Shown in pieces: positions 1-8,781 of a DNA stretch of 64,000 nucleotides. Origin of the DNA: Dyadobacter sp. CY343 (lineage in GTDB: Bacteria; Bacteroidota; Bacteroidia; Cytophagales; Spirosomataceae); NCBI RefSeq assembly GCF_021390335.1, contig NZ_JAJUXK010000004.1:372001-436000 (forward strand). The letters run 5' to 3'. The notes under the pieces were generated by a model, which saw nothing but the letters and a program-made list of their open reading frames with translations, did no database searches and was not told the origin of the DNA. The translations under genes and the position numbers were made by a program. Position 1 is the first letter of the stretch. Each line of letters begins with the position of its first letter.

Positions 1-392
1 CGGTTAATCATTTATCAAAGAATGAGTTAACAATGATGACGATCCGCAGCCACGATCAGTTTAACACAACTATCTACGGATTAAATGATCGGTATCGCGG
101 TGTTTTTAACGAGCGGCGGGTCATTTTTATGAATGAAGAAGACATTTCCGACCGAAATTTGCAAAATGGAAGTCTGGTGGATTTGCACAACGATTTTGGC
201 GGAGTGGAGCGAGTGGCGCACAAATTCCTGGTCGTCGCCTACCCTATTCCGAAAGGCTGCACAGCTACCTATTTCCCTGAAACGAATGTGCTGGTACCGA
301 TCGATAGTGTAGCCGACAAAAGCAACACGCCAACTTCGAAGCAGGTGGTAATTACAGTTTCAAAACATCATATTCCAGGATCGGAAACTTAA
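1..392 (+). CDS. FdhF/YdeP-type molybdopterin oxidoreductase, C-terminal end (partial)
   Basis: The reading frame is open from the left edge and stops at TAA 390-392, so only about 130 C-terminal residues are present. The stretch TIRSHDQFNTTIYG, then YRGVFNERRVIFMNEED, then GCTATYFPETNVLVP and SNTPTSK, is the hallmark of the molybdopterin-dinucleotide-binding domain that ends FdhF/YdeP family oxidoreductases. These are formate-dehydrogenase-like cytoplasmic enzymes whose substrate is often unknown. The internal ATG codons at 33 and 36 lie inside this domain and are not the gene start. The gene must begin well upstream of the window. The family call is firm; the substrate is not. Confidence 0.88.
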   Translation, partial: VNHLSKNELTMMTIRSHDQFNTTIYGLNDRYRGVFNERRVIFMNEEDISDRNLQNGSLVDLHNDFGGVERVAHKFLVVAYPIPKGCTATYFPETNVLVPIDSVADKSNTPTSKQVVITVSKHHIPGSET

Positions 393-500
393 TATTTACC
401 TAATATAGCTGACAGATACAAAATGTACTTTTCGGATCCGTTAGCATTTGGTTAGTAACCGGAGATCACGGTTTTTTTATTTCAGTCAAATTTTTACAAA

Positions 501-1274
501 ATGAAAAAAGTATTTGCTATGCTTGCCGCAGGGTTTTTAAGCCTTACTGCATTTGAAGGAATGTCACAAAACAAGAACAAAGTAATCGCGCACCGCGGCG
601 CGTGGAAGCACACCGGCTCGACAGAAAATTCGATTGGCGCGCTGGAACATGCGATTAAAATGGGCTGCTACGGTAGTGAATTCGACGTGCACATGTCAGC
701 CGATTCGGTGATTTTTGTATTGCACGATCATGCTATCAAGGGTACGCATATTGAGAAAACGAACGCAAGTGAGCTTTCGCAGATCAAGCTGGAAAATGGC
801 GAGTCGCTGCCGACGCTTGAAGCCTATTTGAAAGCCGGCGCAAAACAGAAAAACACGAGGTTGATTCTTGAAATCAAAACGTCTTCAATGGGAAAAGAAA
901 GATCCCTGGCGCTGGCAACGAAATGCGTGGAAATGGTCAAAAAGCTTCAAGTTGAGGATATTACTGATTACATCGCATTCGATTTTGACGTTTGCAAAAA
1001 AGTGAAAGAACTGGCGCCAAAAGCGCACGTGGAATATTTGAATGGAGATAAAACGCCAGATGAGATCGCGGCCGCTGGATTAGACGGTATTGATTATCAC
1101 TTCAATGTGTACAAAAAGAATGAAGATTACATTGCAGCTATGAAAGCCAAAAAACTGACCACAAATGTGTGGACAGTAAATGACGAAGCGATGTTGAGAT
1201 CTTTTCTGGAAAAGAATGTTGATTTTATCACAACGAATGAGCCCGAGCTGTTGCTGAGCATTTCGAAAAAATAG
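501..1274 (+). CDS. secreted glycerophosphodiester phosphodiesterase (GDPD family)
   Basis: This 257-residue protein begins with a signal peptide of about 22 residues ending in GMSQ, so it acts in the periplasm or outside. The GDPD TIM-barrel motifs follow: HRG (His31, Arg32), TEN (41-43), metal ligands in SEFDVH (Glu60, Asp62), and LHDH (74-77) with the second catalytic His. It should hydrolyse glycerophosphodiesters to glycerol 3-phosphate and an alcohol. Length and motif order are normal for a single-domain bacterial GDPD. It converges with metX, the two stops being 22 bp apart. The family is certain; the natural substrate head group is not visible. Confidence 0.9.
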   Translation: MKKVFAMLAAGFLSLTAFEGMSQNKNKVIAHRGAWKHTGSTENSIGALEHAIKMGCYGSEFDVHMSADSVIFVLHDHAIKGTHIEKTNASELSQIKLENGESLPTLEAYLKAGAKQKNTRLILEIKTSSMGKERSLALATKCVEMVKKLQVEDITDYIAFDFDVCKKVKELAPKAHVEYLNGDKTPDEIAAAGLDGIDYHFNVYKKNEDYIAAMKAKKLTTNVWTVNDEAMLRSFLEKNVDFITTNEPELLLSISKK

Positions 1275-1296
1275 CAATTTGATCAGTTGGAAAAGG

Positions 1297-2349
1297 TTAT
1301 CCGATCTTAGCCATTTCCAACTGCCCATTCGTTTCCTGCCAAACTCTGATCACCTGGGTCAATTGCTTGTATTCAATCAAAAACCCATCGTGTCCGTATA
1401 GTGAATCGATCTCCTGAAAAACAGCATCAGGAATATGTCTTGCCAGAAATTGCTGCTCCGACAGCGGGAACAGTAGATCGGATTTGATCCCTAATACCAG
1501 CGTTTTGGCTTTTACCAAACCCAAAGCGTGCACAATCCCGCCCCGGTTCCTGCCTACATTGTGCGAATCCATGATCTTGGAAAGTACCCAGTAGGAATAC
1601 GCATTGAAGCGTTTTACAAACTTATCCCCCTGATATTGCTGGTAAGAAGAAGCGCGGAAATCGTCGATCTGATCGGGGTTATCCCTGGCTTGCGTAAAAT
1701 TGTAGGTATCGTAATTACGGTAAGAAAGCAATGCAATCGAGCGCGCCGCCCGCATGCCCATTGCGCCAGCTTCCGGGTGGTTATCGTCAAAAGTAGGGTC
1801 GGCCTGGATCGCCATTCTCTGGGATTCGTTGAATGCGATTCCCCACGGCGAATGCAATGCATTGGAGGCGATCAATACCAGTTCTTCAAATAAATCGGGC
1901 ACTTCTACCGCCCATTCCAAAGCCTGCTGGCCACCCAACGAGCCGCCAATGCAGATTTTTATCCTTCTTATCCCCATTTCCTGGCGCAGCAAATCCATCG
2001 CCCCGACTACATCACGAACAGTAATTACGGGAAAGTCGCGGTAATATGGTGTTCCTGTTTTTGGATTGACCGACAAAGGACCGGTAGATCCATACGCAGA
2101 ACCCAGCACATTTACACAAACAATAAAGTGCTTCGCCGGATCAAAGTATTTCCCCTCTCCTACCAGCCCATCCCACCATTCAGCCGCATTGGAGCTGCCG
2201 GTAAGTGCGTGGCAGATCCAGATGATATTGTTTTTGTCCGGGTCAATAGTTCCGTAAGTGGTATATGATAGCTCAAAACCAGCGAGCTCTCCGCCCATTT
2301 CGAGGGAATAGGGATAGGGATGCTTGAATGTTTTTTGTTCCGACTGCAT
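1297..2349 (-). CDS. metX: homoserine O-acetyltransferase
   Basis: This alpha/beta-hydrolase enzyme transfers an acetyl group from acetyl-CoA to L-homoserine, the committing step of methionine synthesis by direct sulfhydrylation. The nucleophile Ser137 lies in GGSLGGQQALEWA. The Asp is in VLGIKSDLLFP and the His in LYGHDGFLIEY, in the right order for the catalytic triad. I chose ATG at 2349 (350 residues). A TTG at 2358 would add three residues but has no support. The leader upstream contains a SAM-I riboswitch, which agrees with methionine-pathway control. Some members of this family use succinyl-CoA, and I cannot exclude that from sequence alone. Confidence 0.93.
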   Translation of the reverse strand: MQSEQKTFKHPYPYSLEMGGELAGFELSYTTYGTIDPDKNNIIWICHALTGSSNAAEWWDGLVGEGKYFDPAKHFIVCVNVLGSAYGSTGPLSVNPKTGTPYYRDFPVITVRDVVGAMDLLRQEMGIRRIKICIGGSLGGQQALEWAVEVPDLFEELVLIASNALHSPWGIAFNESQRMAIQADPTFDDNHPEAGAMGMRAARSIALLSYRNYDTYNFTQARDNPDQIDDFRASSYQQYQGDKFVKRFNAYSYWVLSKIMDSHNVGRNRGGIVHALGLVKAKTLVLGIKSDLLFPLSEQQFLARHIPDAVFQEIDSLYGHDGFLIEYKQLTQVIRVWQETNGQLEMAKIG

Positions 2350-2430
2350 AGGTGCCAAAGCACATTTAGATACAAAATGTGGAGATTAAAGCCATTCGGC
2401 TTACGGAAATTTCTAACAGTAAGTACACGC

Positions 2431-2550
2431 GAATTGATTTTATATCTCCTAATAAAATTAGGTGGGAATTAGCACCTTTCTCCATGATGGTAGCAGGTTG
2501 CCAGAGGTTCGTTGAGCCCATTCTCTCGCCTCTTCTTTATAAATCAATCG
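2431..2550 (-). promoter_or_regulatory. SAM-I (S-box) riboswitch in the metX leader
   Basis: Read on the minus strand, the leader contains the S-box core: AAGAGG, then GGCTCAACGAACC, GGCAACC (2496-2502) and AAGGTGCTAATTCC (core 2465-2476). A closing P1 helix is visible between GATTGATTTATA (2539-2550) and TATAAAATCAATT (2432-2444), pairing apart from one bulged A and a G-U. S-adenosylmethionine binding is expected to lower metX expression. Between the aptamer and the ATG are short hairpins (AAGCC/GGCTT and CACATTT/AAATGTG) that could be the expression platform, but no strong U-tract terminator is seen, so control may be translational. Confidence 0.9.
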
Positions 2551-2579
2551 CTTAAAGTGGAGCAATTGACTTGATGGTA

Positions 2580-2611
2580 CAATATTAAGCGGGGATGCCT
2601 GAAAATGCAAA
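2580..2611 (-). promoter_or_regulatory. candidate promoter of the metX riboswitch transcript
   Basis: On the minus strand TTTG (2608-2611) is followed after 20 nt by TAATATTG (2580-2587), one mismatch from the Bacteroidota -7 consensus TAnnTTTG. The predicted start, near 2573, lies about 23 nt upstream of the riboswitch P1 helix, the expected geometry. Confidence 0.55.
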
Positions 2612-2729
2612 CAAAGTAGGAAATTCTCTTTCCCAGCATCAGGACATTTATCAGGCCTGTCGGAACAAAAGGGTATATTCGGTCGTTGCTTTTTGAAAAC
2701 AATTGAAAAACTGTCAGGGCTTAAAGTAA

Positions 2730-4325
2730 ATGCAACCGGCCTGCTATTGGCATAATAACCCTTTAAAACCAGTTCTTTTGTACGGATTTATTGCCCCCTC
2801 TTACACTTACGGACAATCACATATTTCGCCCGAGGAGCTTTACGGTTCCTTTTTTAAGGATGTCCAGAACAGTCATATTTTCACGGATTCAAAAACCTTC
2901 GCGGACGCCATTCCCCTCGAAGATCCTATGCTGATCATTGAACGTTATCACCACGAAAGACATTCAGAAGGTTTTGATATAGAGGAATTTGTAAGACGGT
3001 GTTTCAGGATGCCCACGCACATTGCTTCCACTTTCAAGGCTGATAAAACAATGTCGGTTTCCGAGCATGTCAAAAAGCTTTGGCCGGTATTGACCAGACA
3101 GCCGGAAAGCCAGGAACGCGGCGGTTCGCTGATCCCACTTCCGCACGCTTATGTGGTACCCGGCGGACGTTTCAGGGAGATTTACTATTGGGACAGCTAT
3201 TTTACGCTGCTTGGACTGAAAGAGAACGGACGAACTGATCTGGTACAAAGCATGATCGACAATTTCGCATATCTCATCGACAGTTTCGGCTATATTCCCA
3301 CCGCCAACCGCACGTATTATCTCACACGTTCACAGCCTCCGTTTTTCTCACTGATGGTCAGGCTGTTCAGTGATATGGAAGGCAAGAAAATACTGAAAAA
3401 GTATTTGCCCCAAATGCAGAAAGAATACGATTACTGGATGGAGCCGGGAAATTCGGGGGAGCCTTTCAGCGCCCACCGAAGATTGGTGCATTTGCCCGAT
3501 GGAATGAAATTGAACCGGTATTGGGATGATAAAGCGACACCCAGACCGGAATCGTACCGGGAAGACGTGGAACTTGCTGACCATGCGAATGAAAAACACG
3601 GCGCTTCCCGCGAGGAACTCTACCGGCATATCCGCGCTGCGGCGGAGTCGGGCTGGGATTTTAGCAGCCGCTGGTTTGAGGATGAGAAAGATTTCGCCAC
3701 GATCCATACCACTGATATCCTGCCGGTAGACCTGAACTGCCTGATGTACCATCTGGAACAAACGCTTTCAGAAGCATACCTGCTCGCGGGAGATATGACT
3801 TTGCACGGCGTTTATCTGGACAAAGCAGCCCAGCGGAGAATGGCGATCCAGCTTTACTTCTGGGACCCTGCCAAAAATTATTACATGGATTACGATTTTA
3901 AAAAACAACAATTCAAGAAGGCCATTACTCTTGCCGGTACCTTTCCTTTGTTTTTTAAATTGGCTCCAAAACCCAATTCGCACTACGTGAGGGCATATAT
4001 TAGGCTTAATTTTTTGAAATCGGGCGGGCTGCTGACCACCACGGTAAAATCGGGACAACAGTGGGACGCACCAAATGGCTGGGCTCCGCTGCAATGGATC
4101 GCATATAAGGGTCTAAGAAATTATAACTTTCACCGGACCGCCAATGAACTGTCGGCTGAGTGGCTTGGCCTGATAGAGAAGGAGTTCAGGCACTCGGGTA
4201 AAATGCTCGAAAAATATAACGTTTCAGACACAAATCTGATTGCCGGCGGGGGTGAATATGAGATTCAGGAAGGCTTCGGCTGGACAAACGGTGTATACCT
4301 CCGAATGAAAAACAGGAAAAGATAG
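2730..4325 (+). CDS. treA: trehalase (GH37)
   Basis: This 531-residue GH37 alpha,alpha-trehalase hydrolyses trehalose to two glucoses. Both family signatures are present: PGGRFREIYYWDSYF near residues 146-160 and QWDAPNGWAPLQ near 448-459. The acidic catalytic positions fall in SGWDFSSRWF (Asp) and GGGEYEIQEGFGWTNG (Glu). The N-terminus has a weak hydrophobic stretch (about residues 12-28) compatible with export, as in periplasmic TreA, but it is not a textbook signal peptide. The gene stands alone on the plus strand, divergent from metX. The fold and reaction are confident; cellular location is not. Confidence 0.92.
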   Translation: MQPACYWHNNPLKPVLLYGFIAPSYTYGQSHISPEELYGSFFKDVQNSHIFTDSKTFADAIPLEDPMLIIERYHHERHSEGFDIEEFVRRCFRMPTHIASTFKADKTMSVSEHVKKLWPVLTRQPESQERGGSLIPLPHAYVVPGGRFREIYYWDSYFTLLGLKENGRTDLVQSMIDNFAYLIDSFGYIPTANRTYYLTRSQPPFFSLMVRLFSDMEGKKILKKYLPQMQKEYDYWMEPGNSGEPFSAHRRLVHLPDGMKLNRYWDDKATPRPESYREDVELADHANEKHGASREELYRHIRAAAESGWDFSSRWFEDEKDFATIHTTDILPVDLNCLMYHLEQTLSEAYLLAGDMTLHGVYLDKAAQRRMAIQLYFWDPAKNYYMDYDFKKQQFKKAITLAGTFPLFFKLAPKPNSHYVRAYIRLNFLKSGGLLTTTVKSGQQWDAPNGWAPLQWIAYKGLRNYNFHRTANELSAEWLGLIEKEFRHSGKMLEKYNVSDTNLIAGGGEYEIQEGFGWTNGVYLRMKNRKR

Positions 4326-4447
4326 TGTAAATGTATTTCGACAAAATTTTATACCATTCTTATAAATAATGTTAAAAATTTCCTGCGGCACATTCGGGCA
4401 GTAGAGATTATTTTTAATACCTTGTATTGTTAACCGACCGATATTAC

Positions 4448-5239
4448 ATGAAACTTTTTCTGTATCAAATTGACGCTTTTACTGATAAACTCTTTGGAGG
4501 AAACCCTGCTGCAATCGTCCCGCTGGACTACTGGCTGCCGGACGAAACCATGCTCAATATCGCCGCAGAAAACAACCTGGCTGAAACTGCATTCTATATT
4601 CCCACCGAGTCAGGATTTCATATCAGATGGTTTACACCTACCGTGGAAGTTGATCTTTGCGGGCATGCTACATTAGCGGCTGCATATGTGATATTCAATA
4701 TTCAGAACTACGAAGGCAAGTCGATCGTATTCGAGTCACGAAGCGGAGAGCTCCGGGTTGATTGTAAGGAAGACTGGCTTACGCTCAATTTCCCGGTGGA
4801 TTTGTATCACGTAGCGGTTCCACCGCCTGCGCTGGTGGAAAGTCTCAATACCACCACGCTGATGGAAGTCTACAAAGGAAAAACCGATTATCTGGTTGTA
4901 GTAGAATCAGAGGAAGTGGTTCAAAACCTGGAACTTGATATCATTGTGCTCTCTACGATCCCTGCGAGAGGTATTATCATCACAGCTTCAGGGAACGATG
5001 TCGATTTCGTGTCCCGGTTTTTTGCGCCGCAATCGGGCATTGATGAAGATCCGGTGACCGGCTCTGCGCATACTACCCTTATTCCTTATTGGGCTGAAAG
5101 GCTTTCTAAAAATACACTTACCGCCAAACAAATATCTAAACGCGGCGGCTTCCTGAAATGTGAGCTTGACGGAGACAGGGTATATATTGGCGGTCAGGCC
5201 AAACTCTACCTTAAAGGCGAGATTCTGATTGAAGATTAA
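4448..5239 (+). CDS. PhzF-family isomerase
   Basis: This 263-residue protein is a PhzF/YddE-type two-lobed isomerase fold. The N-terminal signature YQIDAFTDKLFGGNPAAIV carries the phosphate-binding loop, NNLAETAF provides the catalytic Glu, DLCGHATLAAAY follows, and the second lobe has DEDPVTGSAH. PhzF itself isomerises dihydro-3-hydroxyanthranilate in phenazine synthesis, but most homologues outside phenazine clusters have unknown substrates, and no phenazine genes are nearby. ATG 4448 is preferred because the homologous part starts there; a TTG at 4427 would add seven residues. The stop overlaps the stop of the convergent exporter gene by four bases. Confidence 0.88.
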   Translation: MKLFLYQIDAFTDKLFGGNPAAIVPLDYWLPDETMLNIAAENNLAETAFYIPTESGFHIRWFTPTVEVDLCGHATLAAAYVIFNIQNYEGKSIVFESRSGELRVDCKEDWLTLNFPVDLYHVAVPPPALVESLNTTTLMEVYKGKTDYLVVVESEEVVQNLELDIIVLSTIPARGIIITASGNDVDFVSRFFAPQSGIDEDPVTGSAHTTLIPYWAERLSKNTLTAKQISKRGGFLKCELDGDRVYIGGQAKLYLKGEILIED

Positions 5240-6120
5240 GCTTTGCTTTCTTGCGACAATTTCACGCGCTGACCTGCATACAACCCGGCCAAAACGAAGA
5301 ATGTGCCTAGTACCGTGTAAACGGTAACTGGCTCTCCCATAAGCCACCACGCAAAGAAAAAGCCGAAAAGCGGACACAGGAATAACCAGAGCGACGCTTT
5401 CACAGCGTCAAGTCGCAACAAATAGAACCAGCAAATTAGCCCGACGATAGATACTGCCAGGCTCAGCCATAACACGGAGCCCCAGAAAGTACTGTCGAGC
5501 CGGGTTTCTGAAAAATCACTGAACAGGAATGTAGCGGGAAGTAAAAACACGCCACCCAGGAATACCTGCCAGCCGTTGATCAGCAAATTAGGAAGCTCCC
5601 ATTTGAGCGAAGCATAATAAACACTGGCCGCTGAGACCGCTATCATGCTGATTAACAATATCGTAATTCCCTCCACGGTCGTGTAACTATCGCCAAGGAG
5701 CGGATACGTTGCAATACCGATCCCCGCCATTCCTAATGCAATCCCCAGCCACTCTTCTGCTTGCGGCCGCCTTTTCAGCCACCACGACGACAACAGTACG
5801 ATGATCAGCGGGTTGGTCGAAACTGCAAGACTGCCTATTCCGGCGGCAGTATATTTCATGGCGTACACGTAGAGGCCCAGGTACAGCGTTGTATTCAGAA
5901 AACCGAAAAGCGCCAGTTGCAACCATTCATTTCGGTTTGGCAATCGGTAGGAAGGATTTTTGGTAAATAAATAGGAAAAAGTCAGCAGCAGGATTCCGGC
6001 GATAAAAAACCGGACGTTTGCCAATATTAACGGAGGAGCTGACTGTACACCGAACTTTGTCGCGACGGAAGCAGAGGACCACAAAATGGAAAACAGAATA
6101 CCAATACCAATATTTTTCAC
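5236..6120 (-). CDS. EamA/DMT-family inner-membrane transporter
   Basis: A protein of about 294 residues with roughly ten hydrophobic segments in two homologous halves, the drug/metabolite transporter (EamA, RhaT-like) architecture. The start SILWSSASVATKFGVQSAPP is typical of this family in Bacteroidota. The second half carries the repeated pattern WFYLLRLDAVKASLWLFLCPLF. It probably exports a small metabolite or amino acid; the substrate cannot be read from sequence. No ATG is available: GTG at 6120 or TTG at 6126 are the only starts after an in-frame stop at 6133-6135, and I chose the GTG. Its start lies 73 bp from the divergent OmpA gene. Confidence 0.85.
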   Translation of the reverse strand: MKNIGIGILFSILWSSASVATKFGVQSAPPLILANVRFFIAGILLLTFSYLFTKNPSYRLPNRNEWLQLALFGFLNTTLYLGLYVYAMKYTAAGIGSLAVSTNPLIIVLLSSWWLKRRPQAEEWLGIALGMAGIGIATYPLLGDSYTTVEGITILLISMIAVSAASVYYASLKWELPNLLINGWQVFLGGVFLLPATFLFSDFSETRLDSTFWGSVLWLSLAVSIVGLICWFYLLRLDAVKASLWLFLCPLFGFFFAWWLMGEPVTVYTVLGTFFVLAGLYAGQRVKLSQESKA

Positions 6121-6193
6121 ACACAAAGGAGATTACGCGCCAAAAATACGTGATGCATTTCGGCTTCCGCCTGCACTTTTCATATTTTTGGGC

Positions 6194-7582
6194 ATGCGAA
6201 TTCAAAAAAATGTATTGTTCCTGGCTATTCTTTTGTCAATCGCGAGCATACCTGCATTTTCCCAAAACCAATGGACCTACGATTTTAACAATGGCCTGAA
6301 CCCCATCGAGAGCGGCGGGCCGGCCCTTAAAGTGCTTGGACAACCGGGGCAATATATCAAAGAAAAAATCCCGGGCTCCGACTATCTCAACCGCACTACT
6401 TATCAGTTTGAAAGCAATAGCGGCCTGCAATTCAACAATACGGAAGCCAAAGGTTTTCTTAGCAAGAGCTTTACGGTTGAGATCTATTTCAAAATGAATG
6501 AGCTCGACAGCTGGAAACGCGTGCTTGATTTCAAGAACAGAAAAAGCGACTACGGAAGCTATATCTACGACGGGAAGCTCAATTTCTACGACTATGCAAT
6601 AGGTGAAAAAGCGCCTGTGCGAGCGAACCAATATGTACATTATGTGTATTCGCGGGACTTCGAAACGAAGGTGATCAAGATGTACATCAATGGACAATCC
6701 AAACTTGAATTTAAAGATCCCGGCACCGAAGGAATGCTTGATAACGATCAGGTCCTGAACCTTTTCCAGGATGATCTGGTAGCTGGCTACGAAGCCAGCG
6801 GCGGCTCTATTGCCCTGATCCGCGTTTATGATCGGGTAATGACGCCGGTTTTCGTGCGGAGGAGCTATCAAACGATTGCCAAGAATTTTAAGGAGCCCGT
6901 TGCCGAAGAGAAAAAGCCGGAGCCAAAGGTGGAAGAACCCGCCAGACAGGAGCCTGGCAGAAACAAAAATTTGGCACTCGTGACCGGCAGAGTATATGAT
7001 GGGCGCGATCTTGCTCCGGTAAATGATGCCGAAGTAATGGTCCGAAAATCAGATAACGATTCGCTGGTGGCGCAGACCAAGAGCGTGCAGGGCGTTTATA
7101 ATTTCGAATTAACTCCTTACCAGTCCTATAAAATTTCGGCGCGGGCCGATGGTTTCCAATCCAAAAGCATTGCTGTCAAAACCAACAATCGGTACGAAGA
7201 GATCAAATCACTGATCAGCCTGGCGCCGGAAACCTATTCAGCTCCACTCACTACGCTTTATTTTACGCAAAGTACTGAGGAAGTGGAAGGGAACTCAATG
7301 AGCGAACTGGACGCGATGGTAGCATATTTTCAGAAAAATGCGGGATTGAAGATATTGCTCAAAGGACATACGGACAATACCGGCAATTTTGAGAAGAACC
7401 TCGAACTCTCTAACAAGCGAGTAGAAACTGTTAAAGCCTATCTGCTGGGAAAAGGTATCTCCGCCGACCGCATTGAAGGAAGCGGATATGGATCGGCGCA
7501 GCCGAATAAAGTGAACCGGTCAGAAAGTGAAAAAAGATCGAACCGGAGAGTTGAAATCTGGGCTGAGCCTATAAAAAGATAA
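6194..7582 (+). CDS. outer-membrane OmpA-family protein with LamG-like and carboxypeptidase-regulatory domains
   Basis: This 462-residue envelope protein starts with a clear signal peptide (MRIQKNVLFLAILLSIASIP, cleaved after FSQ). Residues of about 30-235 resemble a LamG/concanavalin-like jelly roll (KSFTVEIYFKMN, MYINGQSKLEF). A short proline/glutamate/lysine-rich linker follows, then a carboxypeptidase-regulatory-like beta domain (VTGRVYDGRDLAPV). The end is an OmpA-C peptidoglycan-binding domain (LLKGHTDNTGN, GISADRIEGSGYG, RRVEIW). It probably links outer membrane and cell wall while presenting a ligand-binding lectin-like domain. ATG 6194 was chosen because it opens the signal peptide; upstream in-frame codons overlap the divergent transporter. 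Confidence 0.87.
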   Translation: MRIQKNVLFLAILLSIASIPAFSQNQWTYDFNNGLNPIESGGPALKVLGQPGQYIKEKIPGSDYLNRTTYQFESNSGLQFNNTEAKGFLSKSFTVEIYFKMNELDSWKRVLDFKNRKSDYGSYIYDGKLNFYDYAIGEKAPVRANQYVHYVYSRDFETKVIKMYINGQSKLEFKDPGTEGMLDNDQVLNLFQDDLVAGYEASGGSIALIRVYDRVMTPVFVRRSYQTIAKNFKEPVAEEKKPEPKVEEPARQEPGRNKNLALVTGRVYDGRDLAPVNDAEVMVRKSDNDSLVAQTKSVQGVYNFELTPYQSYKISARADGFQSKSIAVKTNNRYEEIKSLISLAPETYSAPLTTLYFTQSTEEVEGNSMSELDAMVAYFQKNAGLKILLKGHTDNTGNFEKNLELSNKRVETVKAYLLGKGISADRIEGSGYGSAQPNKVNRSESEKRSNRRVEIWAEPIKR

Positions 7583-7605
7583 AGCCACCTCATTGAGATG
7601 GCTTT
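7581..7605. terminator. hairpin overlapping the end of the OmpA gene, usable on both strands
   Basis: AAAGCCACCTC and GAGATGGCTTT pair with one mismatch across a 3-nt loop. On the plus strand it directly follows the OmpA stop. On the minus strand it is followed by TATCTTTTTAT, a better U-tract, so it could equally end a leftward transcript from the gene-free gap. Confidence 0.65.
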
Positions 7606-8157
7606 ATACTGACTATTCCTAAACCCTTAACCTTTTCTTTTCTTTAATATTTTTTGTCCCGAAGGACGAATTTCCAAATAAACGTGCTAACCGGCGTAAT
7701 AGTTTAAAGTAATAATCAGATAAATATTACTCCCTTGTATACGATTTATCGTTGCTTTTCGATGTGTCTCTAACCTACTGCCAGCTCTACAACTCAAAAT
7801 CTTCCGGATCAGTCAATTACTTCTTTTTATTTCCCTCCTCTATCTGACTGAAACAGAGGGTGATCTGATTAATTGTCTTATCTACACAAATATAAAACAA
7901 TTTTTATTAGCGTCATGGTTTAATTCAATTCTTATTTCCGCTAATGGTGATACAAATATCACTGTTAATTTTGAAATTACAAAGTTACACGGATGACGCA
8001 GACCGAATTTTATTTGGAAGTTAATATTATTTAAGTCCAATTACTACCAATATTATACTATTTACGCAGCAATAGAATTTAGAATATTTTATTCAAGCGG
8101 CCTTTTACAGAATATTCGACTGTCTTGAAATAATTATATTTTCTTAAAATTGTTCAA
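7606..8157. other. 552-bp AT-rich gap between convergent genes; possible minus-strand RNA
   Basis: No coding frame can be supported here on either strand. The minus strand shows a perfect -7 element TATATTTG (7887-7894), a local hairpin CCCTCT...AGAGG just downstream, a long-range complementarity (TAATCAGAT near 7863-7871 with ATCTGATTA near 7715-7723), a GUCC-UUCG-GGAC tetraloop hairpin (7656-7667), and the U-tailed terminator at 7581-7605. Together these outline a transcript of about 300 nt. The right part (7895-8157) holds inverted repeats TTAGCG/CGCTAA (7908-7944) and GTGATATTTGTATCAC, and otherwise nothing recognisable. It is not tmRNA, RNase P RNA or SRP RNA by their conserved cores. 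Confidence 0.3.
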
Positions 8158-8718
8158 TCATTGGTTATAATTATTCATTGCTGAATGTATACCCAAAGTA
8201 CAAAAAGCCAGAACCATATCCCCGGCAGTATCCAGAAAGATCGGCAACTCTGCCATTTCCTCTGGGGAAAAAGCTTTTAACACATAATCTACTTGCCTGC
8301 CTCGCGGAAAATTATTCCCTATCCCAAAGCGCAGACGAGGATATTCGGACGTGGCCAGCAATTCTTCTATATTCTTTAATCCATTATGACCGCCGTGGCT
8401 GCCTTTCGGTTTCAGCCGTAGTGTACCAAATGGCAATTGCAGCTCATCCACGATCACGAGCGTGTTTTCGGCGCTCACTTTATATTGATCCATATAATAT
8501 CTCAGCGCTTTTCCACTGAGGTTCATATAGGTGGTCGGTTTGATAAAATAGATCTGCCGGCCTTTGTATTTCCATTCTGCCACAAAAGCGAGCTTCTCAA
8601 AACTGAACTTGAAATCATGCTGCGCAGCCAGTCTGTCCAACACCATAAAGCCGACATTGTGCCTGGTAAAAGCATATTCCGGACCAATATTTCCTAATCC
8701 GGCAATCAGATATTTCAT
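8158..8718 (-). CDS. pth: peptidyl-tRNA hydrolase
   Basis: This 186-residue cytoplasmic enzyme releases peptides from prematurely dropped peptidyl-tRNA. It has the full Pth signature: YLIAGLGNIGPEYAFTRHNVGF with the catalytic His, KPTTYMNLSG, IVDELQLPFGTLRLKPKGSHGGHNGLK with the catalytic-site Asp, and LRFGIG. ATG 8718 was chosen because MKYLIAGLGN is the normal N-terminus; an upstream alternative at 8751 adds non-homologous residues. It is divergent from pyrR, 63 bp away. Confidence 0.96.
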   Translation of the reverse strand: MKYLIAGLGNIGPEYAFTRHNVGFMVLDRLAAQHDFKFSFEKLAFVAEWKYKGRQIYFIKPTTYMNLSGKALRYYMDQYKVSAENTLVIVDELQLPFGTLRLKPKGSHGGHNGLKNIEELLATSEYPRLRFGIGNNFPRGRQVDYVLKAFSPEEMAELPIFLDTAGDMVLAFCTLGIHSAMNNYNQ

Positions 8719-8781
8719 TTGGCAAAAGTTTTTGATTTCGTGATAGAGCACTTAATTTAGGCTAAAATTCAGGGAAAATTC

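Noticed and set aside
4448..5239. Phenazine biosynthesis cluster
   Set aside because: Only a PhzF-like protein is present; no other phz genes are near, and PhzF homologues are widespread outside phenazine producers.
7606..8157. tmRNA, RNase P RNA or SRP RNA in the gene-free gap
   Set aside because: None of their conserved cores (3' CCA-ending acceptor and tag peptide, GAAAGTCC, or the AGGTCCGGAAGGAAGCAG-type loop) is present.
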